From Bradysia coprophila (taxonomy: Eukaryota; Arthropoda; Insecta; Diptera; Sciaridae), in assembly GCF_014529535.1 (NCBI RefSeq), contig NW_023503409.1, forward strand, positions 9,796,390-9,860,389: a DNA stretch of 64,000 nucleotides, in the 5' to 3' direction. A program made the position numbers and the translations under genes. Of this stretch, positions 25,934 to 41,895 are shown piece after piece. Every line of letters starts with the position of its first letter. Positions within the stretch are counted from its first letter, which is position 1. A model generated the notes under the pieces. The model was not told the DNA's origin, ran no database searches, and saw only the letters and a list, made by a program, of their open reading frames with translations.

Positions 25934-27350
25934 ATTCAACTGTGTCAGCAAATGTGGATGGTAAGAGAACAACAGCGACAATAGTCTACCAACAGCCAGT
26001 CGAATGTTTGGAATTCTGTCCTTTGCCAACACCAAAATGGGGTGAAGGAAATCACGCTCAATGACCTCAAACGGTGGGGAATTCGGTTTTTTTAATCTGT
26101 TTTGCGGGAATTCAAATCAATTAACTTAAATCAATTCGACCTGTACGGACAGTGAGTCTACGAACCATCTGTTCACAAATATTGAGGAACATTTGTCTTC
26201 GTCGCCAGTGAACGTGCTGCGCAAAGTCCTCAACCAAAAATTCGACTAAATACTTGAGCTCTATCGGTGAGCTGGTACAACATTTCTCCGCAATCTGTAA
26301 TCGGTCGAATTTATATGTCAGCAAAATGCTGGACGGAGCACTAACTTTATCAGTGAGCAGTGCTATAGCCCTTCCTGTCAACCAAATCAAATAATTGATG
26401 CAATAAACACGACCATACGTTACGTCAGAGAATCGCTAGTTCGAATCATTGTCGCATTGCAGACATTCACCCAAATTGGCGATGACTTTTGCATGCTCCT
26501 CGATGTCGATGACGCTCAAGAATGTCGGCAGATTTTTCAGCGCTTCAATTTTCACTTCATCCAAATCCTTGAAAAAGCCCAAAAATATCGGCAACAAATC
26601 ACGGTGCGTATTTTCGCGGCCGATGATCAACGCAATTTCACAAATGAACATCGCTATGGTCTTGCGAACTTTCCACTGAATGTCTGAAGTCAAATACAAC
26701 AACAAATCGTATGTGAGGTGCCAGTTTCTGTAAAACAACAATGGACAGAGCATCAGCAATGAAACCATCTGGATCGGTCGTAGATTTGGCAAAATAAGAT
26801 GGTTCGGAAACTCACTCTTTCTGCAGCGTTAAAACGAGCGCCGGGAAGTTGTACACACAATACATGTTGAAGTCACTGTCGGAAAATAGTTCGACCGATG
26901 CGAAATACTCGATCAAATACGGTGGAACGATTGGTTGATTGAAGAAGGACATACTCGGGTCACCTGCTGGGCCCACGCACTTTGCTTTTAATTTATCCAC
27001 TTTCTGCTTGTGAGAATCATCGGGAGGTTCGTTCGCCTGTGAGGTTTCTACAAAGTCTGGATTCATTGTGAGTGAGTGATTTGATGTAGTTTTCTGCAAC
27101 GAAAGTAACGACAGATTTGCGTGACTGAAAATTGTACAGAGAGTCAATTCGCATTACCTTGCGCCTTTTTAGTTCGCGTTCCTTTAACTCTCAGAAGTTG
27201 AGTCCGTTGAATTCTGCTAGATCATCCACATCAATATCCTCATTCCCATTCAATGGTTGCGGTTGAGCGGTCGGTTGGTCGGCCTCTGTTCTCGTTGGCA
27301 CATTTACCATTTATTTGCGATGTTCCTTTCCGTCTCAACGTTCCGTTTGT
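25934..27350 (-). pseudogene. PPP4R1-like fragment (protein phosphatase 4 regulatory subunit 1), C-terminal HEAT region
   Basis: The exons read on the minus strand match the C-terminal HEAT repeats of PPP4R1. About 26818-27147 gives PYLIEYFASVE, NMYCVYNFPALVLTL. About 26450-26728 gives NWHLTYDLLLYLTSDIQWKV and GFFKDLDEVKIEALKN. About 26121-26420 gives DKVSAPSSILLTYKF. A last piece at 25934-26065 gives DRIPNIRLAVGRLL, with a donor GTAAGTG. Introns are retained. A TAG near 26440 replaces a Trp codon (family WRF reads *RF), and the next segment is degraded. The N-terminal HEAT repeats and the final exon are missing. At 27357 it abuts duplication copy B. It is a genomic fragment and almost certainly not functional. 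Confidence 0.8.
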
Positions 27351-27356
27351 GTTGTC

Positions 27357-28530
27357 TATCGCTTTGTTCGACGATATTCCCAGTGCTATGCTCCGCATAT
27401 TCGCTTTGGTAGAAGCAACATCGACTATACGCTCCACATCGTTCTTGTGGTAGAATTGTTTGTTAGCAACATCGTAGATGGGCAAGAAAACTCCTTCAAT
27501 GCAGCACACGACATCACTGCGATATGTTGACGGAACTAATGTGGTTGATGCACTTTCAGCACTCGGTTTGTCTTCGGTAATCGGATGGATTTTCATCTCA
27601 TTTTCCAAGATTAATTGCCGCGGTATGGCACAATTTACAGCCGTTGTTCGCATACGTTCGTAGGAAGTCGGACCACTTCCAGGCATTTTTGTAGAAGTTG
27701 AAATTGTCCTTCAGGAAGTAGTAGCAACATTTCACCACGTCCAATTGAGTCGGTCGACGATCTCGTTTCTTTAACTTCGGTCGGGACTCTTCAACTGCTG
27801 CCGAACCGAATGGCGCTGCATTCAATTTAAAATACTTCACAGCATGACTGAAACAGGTAATTCGTTAGCGGATGTACAGCGGGGGCGTGTTTCGTGTTAC
27901 TCACTTTGATATGTGCACGGAATGGTCAATCAATTTACTGAGACAAATGGATTCTTCTTGCAGTTGTTCCTGATCGTTTACCTTGACTGCCAATGAGAAG
28001 CGCTTCGTTACGATCAGAAACAGTCGATTCGAAAACAGCGATTTGATTGGATTTGTGTACGTCTGCTTGACGATGACATCACTGAGGAAGGTGACCAGTT
28101 TCTCGAAGTCCAATTCCCTTTTTTCCTGTAAAACAAGAGGTGTCTTGAGATCCTTGAGATACACAACAAATGGCCGCAGATGCACTCTGTCACAGAAATG
28201 ACGAATGAAAGTGGACGTGCCTGAACAACGCTTGTTACCGACCACATTGCTCAATTAATCTGTTACAGACGGCCAACATATGACCAGTGTTATTATCCGG
28301 TCTATTACTTCCATCGATCAAAGTATGTTTAATCGGCCGTTTGTCCATATTACCCAGAGCTTGTCATTATTTTTGTCGTCGTTATTGATAACAGTTCGTA
28401 CTTACCCATAACCTCAACACCTTTTCGAAACGTTTCGTTTCTGATGGTGCGGCTGATTGATGTAACTTTTCCAACGAATATAAGATTTGACCCTAGTCGT
28501 TATCAATGTTAAAAGCCACGGCTTTTTCCA
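27357..28530 (-). pseudogene. Midasin 5' fragment in duplication copy B
   Basis: This copies midasin exons 1-3, ending inside AAA1 just before the Walker A motif. It is dead: the Tyr13 codon is now TAG (GACTAGGGT near 28495), and a 74-base deletion relative to 12211-12284 shifts the frame. The intron MITE and the exon at 27906-28250 (VHLRPFV to HSVHISK) are well kept, which indicates a recent origin. Confidence 0.9.
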
Positions 28531-28898
28531 TTGCAACTGAGTGAATTACAAATGATTCGCGCACAATATTTAGGCAGCTTTTATTTACCGAGTTCGGATG
28601 TAATAAGACGTTCCAATCACAATATACACGTGAAATTGAAAAACAAAACATGTGCGCTCTACACACAGTGACAGTTGTGACAGCTGATGCATACAGAGCT
28701 GTCGATAGTTCCGCGAGCTGGTGGTCAGGAACAATGAATGTACATGGGTCAGGAACGTCAGGAATGACTTTATACATTTTGTTATTGCTTAATAGGTTTC
28801 TTCCAAGGCCGTTCAAAATGTGAATCGTCATCCACAAAGAAGCCAGCACAACCTCACTTTGAAATTTTAACGAATAAATTTGTTTAAGTGTTGCGGTT

Positions 28899-29015
28899 AT
28901 GTTTGCTTCTGTGGATGACGGTCGGTTGTTTTCGGCCTGTCAAAATTCGTTTTTACCGTACGATGGACGAAACCTATCGCAATATAGAGAAATTTTCAAT
29001 GAATGTACAAACCAG
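28899..29015 (+). other. Candidate orphan first exon, copy B
   Basis: Counterpart of 13543-13659, with the same 39-codon length and the same donor (AACCAG|GTATGG). The peptide begins MFASVDDGRLFSACQNSF. No downstream exon was identified before Ran. Confidence 0.3.
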
Positions 29016-32672
<3,657 letters not shown>

Positions 32673-33990
32673 GCAGAACAACAACCACCACCACCACCAC
32701 CACCATCAACACAAAAAAAAACAACATCAACTGCAGCATCAACAACTCTACACATTTATATCACACACCAACACATTTACAACATTTTGTCATCTGAATA
32801 GAAAAATAAACATTAGAAATCCCGATAAACATAAAAAGAAGCAAAAACATCGTCAGAGAATGGAGAAAAACACTGGGCAATCGGAAGCGCTCACTTTCGT
32901 TGAGTGTGTAAAATTTGTTAATCGTTCAGAAAGCTAATGTCTCTTCTCTCTCTCTCAATTAATTGTTTAAATGATATTGTGTGTGGTTAAATATGGAGGG
33001 GGATGGTGAGAATAATTGAAATTAACTTAAAATAAATTAAAATGAAAAAAAAAACTAAAAAAAAACTTAATCTCTCAAGTGGATTTGAATAAGCTAAAAC
33101 AAAGTAAAAATGAAAAATCGAAAGTCGATAAAAAGTTGAAAGTTTACTTTTATTGTTCGATTCGTGTCGAAGGTATAATAGAAATAAACGAGAGATACAA
33201 ATTGAACGAAACCATCGGGGTAACTGAACGACTTAACTTACCAAAAAGAAAGAAAAAAAAACGAAAACTGATCCTCGATTATGATTTAAATGATTTTAAT
33301 GGGAAAAACTTTTTGCCTTTTTTTATTAGAACAAAGGAAACAAGAAGACGTAAAAGATGAAAATTGCCTTTTTATACTCTCTTTTCAAATGAAATTTACG
33401 AAAAGTGTGTGTTGATTAGTCGACGAAAATAATTATTCTTTTCGTCCCTTCTTCATTATGATACAAAAAGAAATTTAAGAGACCGTTAGTCGTTATGTTA
33501 TGCCGAACGTTTTGCGTTATTAATTATTTTTTTATTACACCTCTGTCGTTCATTTATTATTTTTTTTGTTTTGTTTTCTTCCTTTTTTCCTTACCTTTTA
33601 GATACTAAGCCAATAGAATGGAGAGATGTTTTCCTTTTTCAATTAAATTAAGTTTGAAATTTTTCACAATTTTTTTTTTTTTTTGTTTCAATTGCAAACG
33701 TTTCTATTTTGGATATCAAAAGATTTTCTCTCTAGTTAAATAACGTAAACAAAGGAAGAAGAATAAATAATCTGACTCTAAGGTGTGAGATGATAAAACA
33801 TTGTGAACAATAAAGAAGAAAAACGAAAAACAATTTGAATTTATTTCACTCGTGAAGCGCAGATCCAGATGAAAGGACGGCGATTGGAATGGAAATTTGA
33901 ACTCGATTCATTTCCATATAAGATTTTTGGAACAAAAAACATTTTCTTTTATTTAGGTTTTCATTCTACAAAATGTTGTTGATTAGATTA
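32673..33990 (+). other. Ran 3' untranslated region and spacer
   Basis: An ACC/CCA-rich run (about 32684-32706) directly follows the Ran stop. Candidate polyadenylation signals are AATAAA near 32805 and CAATAAAG near 33809. A CT-rich microsatellite lies at about 32942-32958. Open frames here are chance AT-rich runs. Confidence 0.55.
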
Positions 33991-33994
33991 TAAA

Positions 33995-34171
33995 TCACCA
34001 CGCTAGTTCTAAATGATCAATCGGTACTAGGCCAGTTTTGCCAGTGCGTTTCACCACTCCCGTTAAACAATTATTAACCATTGATTTCACTTCGAAGATA
34101 ATATCACCTTCAAAAAAGCTCACTTCATCAGAATCTTCCGCTTCGTGGGCGTTGATAGCACGAAATACTCG
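33995..34171 (-). CDS. C-terminal exon of an SH3-domain protein (partial)
   Basis: A single exon with acceptor TTTTCAG at 34172 and a stop at 33995 encodes 58 residues that make up a whole SH3 fold. It includes ALYDY-like RAINAHEAED, SDEVSFFEGDIIFEV and VVKRTGKTGLVPIDHLEL. The usual Trp pair is missing: the position after the n-Src loop reads CLTG instead of W-x-x-G. RTGKTGLVP resembles Lasp/nebulin-type SH3 domains, but the identity is not settled. No upstream exon was found within 3 kb, so it may be the tail of a long-intron gene or a stranded exon. Confidence 0.6.
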   Translation of the reverse strand, partial: RVFRAINAHEAEDSDEVSFFEGDIIFEVKSMVNNCLTGVVKRTGKTGLVPIDHLELAW

Positions 34172-34698
34172 CTGAAAGTAAAATAAATATGATCCAAATC
34201 GAGGGAGATCAATTTGACTTGATTTGATTGGAGTAGAACAGTTTTTTACGCTGTAGGAGCATCTGTCAAGGAAAGAGAACAACGAAATTTACCTCGAAAT
34301 TAATTGGAAACTAAAAAAGTCGAGTAGTGTGGATATGAAAAAGAGTTTTCAAAATAGTTACATTTTATGATAACGTCTTGAAACCGACGTTAACTGTTCT
34401 AAAGGACACTTTATTATCGTGGTAAGCAAGGGGACTAAAAGAAGTAGGCAACAAAATTTTTTGGCTTTTTTGTTGGCTGCTTCATAAGCAAGAACGAATC
34501 CCACAAAACTTGTTACAAAAATTTCTATAGGGGTATAAAGGGATTCTTCTAAAAAACAACAGACCGAAATCGGACGCATTTCTAGAAGCCAAAACCACTT
34601 TCAAAAAAATTCTTCGAACCTTGTGCGGCTAATGTGATCAAAAATCGAAAACTTACACTTTTCTTACAGAAATTTCTCGAGGTTACGAAACGCACATG

Positions 34699-34898
34699 GT
34701 CGTGTGGGGTGTCATAAGAAAGGTAATTGAATGTACTTTCTGGGCAAGTTAGGTCTTATAAGTGTTTGGAAGCATCTACGATGCAATATATGCACTTAAA
34801 CTTTTAATATTTCATCGCAGATGCTTCCAAACCCCCACAAGACCCTATCAGCCCCGAAAGTACATGCAATTATCTTTTAAATGACACCCCACACGACC
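34699..34898. mobile_element. Small foldback element
   Basis: GGTCGTGTGGGGTGTCAT at the left is mirrored by ATGACACCCCACACGACC at the right. Inner blocks TGGAAGCATCT and AGATGCTTCCA also pair. It is about 200 bases long with no coding capacity. A weaker relative (GTGGGGTATCGTTAGAAAG) lies near 36832. Confidence 0.75.
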
Positions 34899-35528
34899 CT
34901 GTAAAGCTAAAAAATTCATCCATAAAAAGCTCTTCAGCATTTTAAATTTTGGTTGCGCCTCGATTAATTAATTTTATTGGTAGAGCTCTTTAGTCAGCTT
35001 CTCACTTAAACGGAGAGAGGTGTCAATATTGATTGTCGCACTAGTGTTATAATGAAATGAAAGACTTTCTTCCGAATTCGAAATAAGAAAGTATAGCGAC
35101 GCGTTTTTGCATTGATAACGTAAAAGAATAGTTGACGATAAAAAATGACTGCCATAGTACCGTTCCAGATGCTGTTCCAGCTGTAGAGCCCCCGGAAAGA
35201 AGGAAAAAATCTGCATTTCGGCACCAACTTTTTTTCCAACACTTCTGTGGGCTTGCAGCACAAAAGTACTGGGTTCATTTATATGTGGAACGATAGTGGG
35301 TGAGGCCAGCTATAACACCCTATACTCAGTTCCGTGGAACATCGAAGCTGCAGAGAAGGCGGACTCTTCGAACATTCACTATATTTTTAGTCATGACACT
35401 CGCGGATCTACTCCCACCAAGCGGTGCGTATACTCTACCTGTAGGTCTTTTCAAGGCCGACATTCGTACAACACGGTGGGGCTGAACCACATTATTTTGA
35501 GACTTCCGTGAACATGGGGATATTGGCT

Positions 35529-37163
35529 TGGAAATGATTGGAGAATGTTTTTCGAGTGATTTGTATTGTAATCGACTGGTGGTACAAAACTTTATTTTAC
35601 CTGGAAGCCAGACTAATTCCAGGGGTGGCGTTATCTAACATGCAACAAAAAAGTTTTACTCACAAAAAGAGCCTGAGCTCAGAACAAGTAAAGTTCAATC
35701 GAAGACAGCTAAACAAACAGAGCAGAATCACTCTTCCCTTTCCCATGGTACGCGTGAAGCGAATGTGGAGACAAATTGCCGTTTCGACCTCCGGATCCAG
35801 TGGCGGTCAGAGGTTAGCGTGGTCTAACCATCTTCAGTCGCTTCCACTGGTCCGTTACACGATACAGCCTTGTAATCGACCGGTGGTACAAAACTTTATT
35901 TTACCTGGAAGCCAGACTAATTCCAGGGGTGGCGTTATCTAACATGCAACAAAAAAGTTTTACTCACAAAAAGAGCCTGAGCTCAGAACAAGTAAAGTTC
36001 AATCGAAGACAGCTAAACAAACAGAGCAGAATCACTCTTCCCTTTCCCATGGTACGCGTGAAGCGAATGTGGAGACAAATTGCCGTTTCGACCTCCGGAT
36101 CCAGTGGCGGTCAGAGGTTAGCGTGGTCTAACCATCTTCAGTCGCTTCCACTGGTCCGTTACACGATACAGCCGCAAACTTTACGCTTGAACTATTGTAT
36201 TAAAGTTTGTTCAATGAATTTCGTGCCACCTTACGATGGAAATACGGAAACAATTTTCGGAAGACTGCTTCGAAAAACATCCCTCATACGCAGCAGAACG
36301 GAGTCAATCGAAACAAAGTTAAACAACATCAAATCAAAATCAAAACCCCGAAAAAACCACTCAACCACTTGACCTTAAAAACTTTTCCGAAATAAAGACC
36401 CTCGAAAAAATCAAAACTCTTGAACGTCCTCAATCGTTTACCTTATACACACTCTGCGCGCCAAGCCTAAAATTTCCATAACCGCTCGCCATTCGACTGT
36501 TCGTTCGACACTCCGTCCGCTTTCCTGTTCGATCTTCCGTTTGACTTTCCATTCTATTTCCCGTTCGACTTTCCATATTTCACCTTGCTTTCGTTACGAA
36601 GAGCCACTTTCCTCCTTTTAATTCGTCCTTCTTTTCACTCTTTGACAATTCAAATAACTTTACCAGCAGAGCACTAGGCAATTCTAAATTCTCAGGTCAC
36701 TTAGCAATTCTAAAACCTCATTCGAACACGACAAAACTGATCACTATTTCATCGCACCTAAACACACCCGGAAGCCGGAAGCTGGAAAATTCAAGGCAAC
36801 AAACTAATTTTTCTCACATGAAATACATTGAGTGGGGTATCGTTAGAAAGGTATGACCTCTGACTATAAGATACAAATTAACTTCGATCAAAATATGGCC
36901 ACTCACTGAACTTTTGTGACAAAATGGTTTCGAAGGGGTGCATGAAATTTCATGAAATGAAAAATTTTGTATAGGGAAGGAGCTGGTCCGATTTTACTGA
37001 ATGCTGTTCTGAGCTCCCAAAAGATCCCTGAATCGATGTGCGTTTTTAGTTTTTGGGTACATTTCGGAAAAACTTCTTTTTTGCTGAGGAGGGGCGTGGG
37101 GGACACTAAATATCTTAAAATTAAGTTTTTATCGTCACTCGAAAAACATTCTCCAATCATTTC
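35529..37163. mobile_element. Repeat element bounded by a 30-base inverted repeat
   Basis: GGAAATGATTGGAGAATGTT at 35529 (continuing TTTCGAGTGA) is mirrored at 37133-37163. The interior holds the 304-base tandem duplication, a pyrimidine-rich degenerate stretch (about 36480-36600: repeated CCGTTCGACTTTCCAT-like units) and no recognised gene. Confidence 0.6.
35571..36178. repeat. Tandem duplication with a 304-base period
   Basis: The unit starting ATCGACYGGTGGTACAAAAC at 35571 is repeated from 35875 almost without change; I see one T/C difference near the start. Both contain CCAGACTAATTCCAGGGGTG, AGAGCCTGAGCTCAGAAC and GTCTAACCATCTTCAGTCGC. Both keep an open frame across the unit (period not divisible by three), most likely by chance. 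Confidence 0.9.
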
Positions 37164-37345
37164 CAATCTCCAATTTCCAATTTAATCTTCACTTTTTCGA
37201 AGTCTTTTAAGTTTATTAGTTGATGTAGCGAACTAAAAAAAACTCGTGTAAATTTCTCCTTTCCAATAAAATTTTATTTTCTCTTCTCTCATTCGATAAA
37301 AATAAAATTCCAAGTTCCGATTCATGGACTAATCAATTTTGATTA

Positions 37346-39288
37346 TTATCTATCCTCATCTTCGTATTGAATTTTTTTCACTTTTACGCGAACCTTCTCG
37401 ATCAAAGTTCTCATTTTTTCATATTTTCCAATCGATTCAGGTAAATTTTCAAAATCCAACACATCCGACACACCTTCCCGCCATTTTTCACTTTGCGGCA
37501 AATTACCGAACGGCGATACACCCTTTATAACGGGAGTACCGCCAACCGTCTCCTTACTCACATGCAACACACTTTTGTTAACCAGAGAATGGATGTTGGG
37601 TGTGACCGGCGGAGAAGCGCCTATTGTGGACTGGCTGGCATCGATTGTGGATGTGTCACCGTTTTCATCGGTGATTGCAGACGAGTCTAAGGCCGAGTCA
37701 TCTTGCAACGCCAATATGTCGTCGATTAGTGAATCATCGTCCGATGGCCTTTTCGTTAGGGTTGTAGTGGAGACGGCCGAATCGTCGAGGGCATTCAGTA
37801 GACGTTTTTTCCTTTCGTTTAAGTCATCGAGCGAAGGTGAATCTGCACGAGTTAGTTCATTGTCAGCGATTTCACCATCGGATAAAGGCGATTGATTTTC
37901 CGAAGGCATTGGTGTTGGCGAAGCAGGTGGGCTCGGTTTATGATGTGATTGTTTCGGTAACTTGGCTGGCACAGAACTGTCGTCCTCTAGTTGAGCTAGT
38001 CGTTCACCTAATGGCACATTGATCAAATCTGAAAGTGAACAATCGTTATGTAGTCGGATGCATTGACAGAAAGTTATAATTCAGGCTACCATTATCATCA
38101 CTCTCATCATCAATATCCATATCAGTTGGTTCCAGAACGGTTATGTCAGTATCCGTATTCCGAATAGATTTTCTTTTGTACGCCTTAGTGGACTTGCTCC
38201 TAAAGTGTTCAATCATTACGGCTTTGCTATCATGATGTTGCATCGGCGGAGCTCGATAATTTCGGCTGTCCTGAAATTTGAAACGAAATTCCTAGGTTTC
38301 AGACATCCAGAAACAATGAAATGGAAAAGCTTTCACTTACGTCTCTAGTTCCATGTGGTGCTTCGACATTGAAGCCGGGAAAACTGATGATTTTCTTCAA
38401 ATCGAATTTGTCTTCGTCGTCACTCTCATTCACATCAGTTTCTTTTCCCTGTGAATGGTCAGGCGTTTAAGGTCGTTCTTTACAACGTAAATTCATCAAA
38501 CTAATTACCTCTGAATCGAACATGGACAATCCGGAACCCGAAACTTTAGCATGCTCTAGCCATCCAGGAGGGTAGCCTAGAACCCGCATTCGATAAATGT
38601 GAACCGGCAACTCTTTGCTCCTCAGGCCCAATGCATTCCGTAAATCTTTGCTCAATTCACCGGCCACCAAATGTCCGTATTTCTGTTCCGCATCGACATG
38701 ATAGCGCTCGTAGCTCATTCTGTTGCTGGAGAATTTGGCTCGATTTTGCTTTATTTTAGCTAAATCCTTTGGCTTCATACAGTCTTTGATGGCATGATTG
38801 CCATCGCAATTGAAACATGTATTTTGTGCCGATTTCGGTGCAGTGGCTGGATCATCTTGTGTCTGGTCAACGGTTGCTTCATTTATTATGACTTCATATT
38901 CCGGAACAACATTGGCAATTTCTGGCGCCGGTACGGAGTCCACAATAAACAGATTATTGTCAGCCGTTGATGTTTCGTTGAATGTCAGTGTGAATGTTGA
39001 CGAGTCTTCCGTTAAAATTACACTTTTTTGCAAGTAAAGCAACGCATTTTTGACACACTTGGCAATCAGATTACTTAATTCACCGTACGTTGCTGAATCC
39101 TTAAAACATATTTTCAAAATAGATGCATTCTGTGTGTTGTCATCGGATTCCGCCAATTTAACCTCGGCAGCCAGTTCTGCACTCGCGTCTAATTCGATTA
39201 TGGAAACATCATTTTCTAAAACTGCACAACTGCTATCGGAGTTTGAAGTGTTCATTATCATAACAATTTTGAATTGGTTTGATTTCAC
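37346..39288 (-). CDS. ZCCHC8: ZCCHC8-like zinc-knuckle protein, NEXT complex subunit
   Basis: ZCCHC8 scaffolds the nuclear exosome targeting complex with MTR4 and RBM7. There are four exons, 38509-39288, 38341-38448, 38090-38270 and 37346-38028, giving 583 residues in one frame. The zinc knuckle CFNCDGNHAIKDC (C-x2-C-x4-H-x4-C) is near residue 165. The PSP domain follows: RMSYERYHVDAEQKYGHLVAG, then LGLRSKELPVHIYRMRVLGY and PPGWLEHA. Exon 2 carries the conserved KIISFPGFNVEAPHGTRD. The rest is acidic and low in complexity, except for the C-terminal conserved piece VTPNIHSLVNKS to WREGVSDVLDFENLPESIGK. An alternative start is the Met at MNTSNSD, 10 codons in. It lies head to head with mitochondrial EF-Tu, 3.1 kb apart, most of which is one transposon. 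Confidence 0.88.
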
Positions 39289-39453
39289 TTATTTAAAAAA
39301 ACAAAAAATATTTCGCTTCAAAATCTGAGGGTTAACAATAAAACTTATCGATAGGAAATATGTCAAATGTGCCAAACACGAACAAAACACACACGACAAA
39401 CGCAGTGATAGGAACAACCGCAGTTCAGTGTCGTAGCCAGCTACGGTATAGAG

Positions 39454-41734
39454 TAGGGTGTAGCGGTTTTTACAAAATGTGTTAGTTCTTTTAAGAGGGC
39501 AGACTAGGTTACAAAGAGCCCTCTGTTGAAAGCTTCATGTAAACACTCACTTTTGTATGAAAAATATTTGGAAAATAACTCATTTTGGGAATCCATTTTT
39601 ACGTAAATTTACGTTGGGGCACTTGGTGGCTTAAATAATCTTAAAGTTTAGACCTTTATCTACAAAATTGCTGAAAAAAATGTTTTAAATATTGCATCAA
39701 ACGAAAGACATTACGGTTTTAAAACATCGCTCCACTGGATACAAAACATGAAGAATTTCACTTTATTTACACATCTAAACACACTGCCTCCAACTTTTTA
39801 TTATTAGAATTGATAATGCACACACTTGTCTACCAAATTCCAGAATTAATTTGACAAAAATCACTTTTTATTGATTAGAAACAGAAAATAAAACCCGAAA
39901 TTGTTCAATAACTGCCATTTTTTCAATTGTTGAGCTTTGATTTTGACAGTAACTAATGGTATATACAGCTGGTATGGTATAACATGATGTGGTATAAAAT
40001 GTGTTGCATACCATATTTATAATTGTCAAAATCAAAGCTCAACAATTGAAAAAATGGCAGTTATTGAACAATTTCGGGTTTTATTTTCTGTTTCTAATCA
40101 ATAAAAAGTGATTTTTGTCAAATTAATTCTGGAATTTGGTAGACAAGTGTGTGCATTATCAATTCTAATAATAAAAAGTTGGAGGCAGTGTGTTTAGATA
40201 TGTAAATAAAGTGAAATTCTTCTTGTTTTGTATCCAGTGGAGCGATGTTTTAAAACCGTAAAGTCTTTCGTTTGATGCAATATTTAAAACATTTTTTCAG
40301 CAATTTTGTAGATAAAGGTCTAAACTTTAAGATTATTTAAGCCACCAAGTGCCCCAACGTAAATTACACGTAAAAATGGATTCCCAAAATGAGTTATTTT
40401 CCAAATATTTTTCATACAAAAGTGAGTGTTTACATGAAGCTTTCAACAGAGGGCTCTTTGCAACCTAGTCTGCCTTCTTAAGGCTCAGCCGGAAATCCAC
40501 TCAGCAGGTCCATCTGATCATTTTATGGAAGAATTTTTTTTTTTCAAACTTTGATTTTGTGCTGCCGCCAGATCGATTTTTGAAAATTTCGTCGTTTTCG
40601 GTCCACATCACATATATCGATTTTTTACGGTGGGCTCAGTCTACATAAAAAGTTGAGTCAACATGGTAATCTAATCTCCAGGCTTCACAGATTATTTTAT
40701 AAAAAAGATCAAGTCTAAAAAATATTTTTTGAGTTCATGACTGATTGTCAAAGTTCCCCGATGGTGATTTTGAGACTTTAATCTCGCCACGAAATTTGAT
40801 GAAAATGTGCAAAAATGTAAATTAAACTTTAAATATGCTAAATGGACCGCGGTGAGTCAAATACAACATCTGATTTGAATTGGGACACCTAAATTTGATA
40901 TTTATCTGACAAAAAGTTGTGTTTTTGGTACATGGAATATTGTTGGCGAAAGTCGAATTACCTCAAATCAATAATTTTTTTAGCTTAAAATGTATTCCCA
41001 GGTTCTGACAATGCGAAACCTTCAATTTTAAGCGTTTTCTAAGCTAATTTACGTACTGTTGACAAGTTCTAGAGCCAGTGGCTACGTCTCTTTACATTTT
41101 CAAATTTTGATGTATTTAATGTTGTAAATTAGCTTAGAAAACGCTTAAAATTGAAGGTTTCGCATTGTCAGAACCTGGGAATACATTTTAAGCTAAAAAA
41201 ATTATTGATTTGAGGTAATTCGACTTTCGCCAACAATATTCCATGTACCAAAAACACAACTTTTTGTCAGATAAATATCAAATTTAGGTGTCCCAAATCA
41301 AATCAAATGTTGTATTTGACTCACCGCGGTTCATTGAGCATATTTTAAGTTTAATTTACATTTTTGCACATTTCCATCAAATTTCGAGGCGAGATTAAAG
41401 TCTCAAAATCACCATCGGGGAACTTTGACAATCAGTCATGAACTCAAAAAATATTTTTTAGACTTGATCTTTTTTATAAAATAATCTGTGAAGCCTGGAG
41501 ATTAGATTACCATGTGGACCCAACTTTTTATGTACACTGAGCCCACCGTAAAAAATCTATTTATGTGACGTGGACCGAAAACGACGAAATTTTCAAAAAT
41601 CGATCTGGCGGCAGCACAAAATCAAAGTTTGAAAAAAAAATTTCTTCCATAAAATGATCAGATGGACCAGCTGAGTGGATTTCCGGCTGAGCCTTAAAAC
41701 AACTAACACATTTTGTAAAAACCGCTACACCCTA
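39454..41734. mobile_element. 2.28-kb hAT-type foldback element made of two palindromes
   Basis: The outer ends are TAGGGTGTAGCGGTTTTTAC and its exact reverse complement, with about 45 bases of near-perfect inverted repeat. The flanks carry a perfect 8-base target duplication, GTATAGAG (39446-39453 and 41735-41742). TAGGG ends plus 8 bases fit hAT. Inside are two consecutive palindromes. The first has arms of about 39495-39950 and 40020-40487 (AGGGCAGACTAGGTT ... CCTAGTCTGCC). The second has arms of about 40488-41070 and 41100-41695 (GGCTCAGCCGGAAATCC ... GGATTTCCGGCTGAGCC). No transposase is encoded. Confidence 0.92.
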
Positions 41735-41764
41735 GTATAGAGTGTTATGATGAAAGAGAAGAAG

Positions 41765-41895
41765 AAATTTTGACAAGTACCCCAAGGCAAGTAAAAATAA
41801 ACTGGTCTTCTGTCCTCTCGCTCTCAACGTACCACATTGAAAGAGAAGCAAATACTTTGACAAGTACCCCAAGGCAAGTTATAATAAAATGGTCT
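41765..41895 (+). repeat. Tandem duplication of about 100 bases
   Basis: TTTTGACAAGTACCCCAAGG at 41768 recurs as TTTGACAAGTACCCCAAGGC at about 41856. Both are followed by AAGTWAWAATAAAMTGGTCT. It lies next to a partial, inverted copy of the 52561-type MITE (about 41940-42025). Confidence 0.8.

Noticed and set aside
35538-36372. Frames of 134 and 147 codons sharing one sequence
   Set aside because: They arise from the 304-base tandem duplication; no known motif and no start context.
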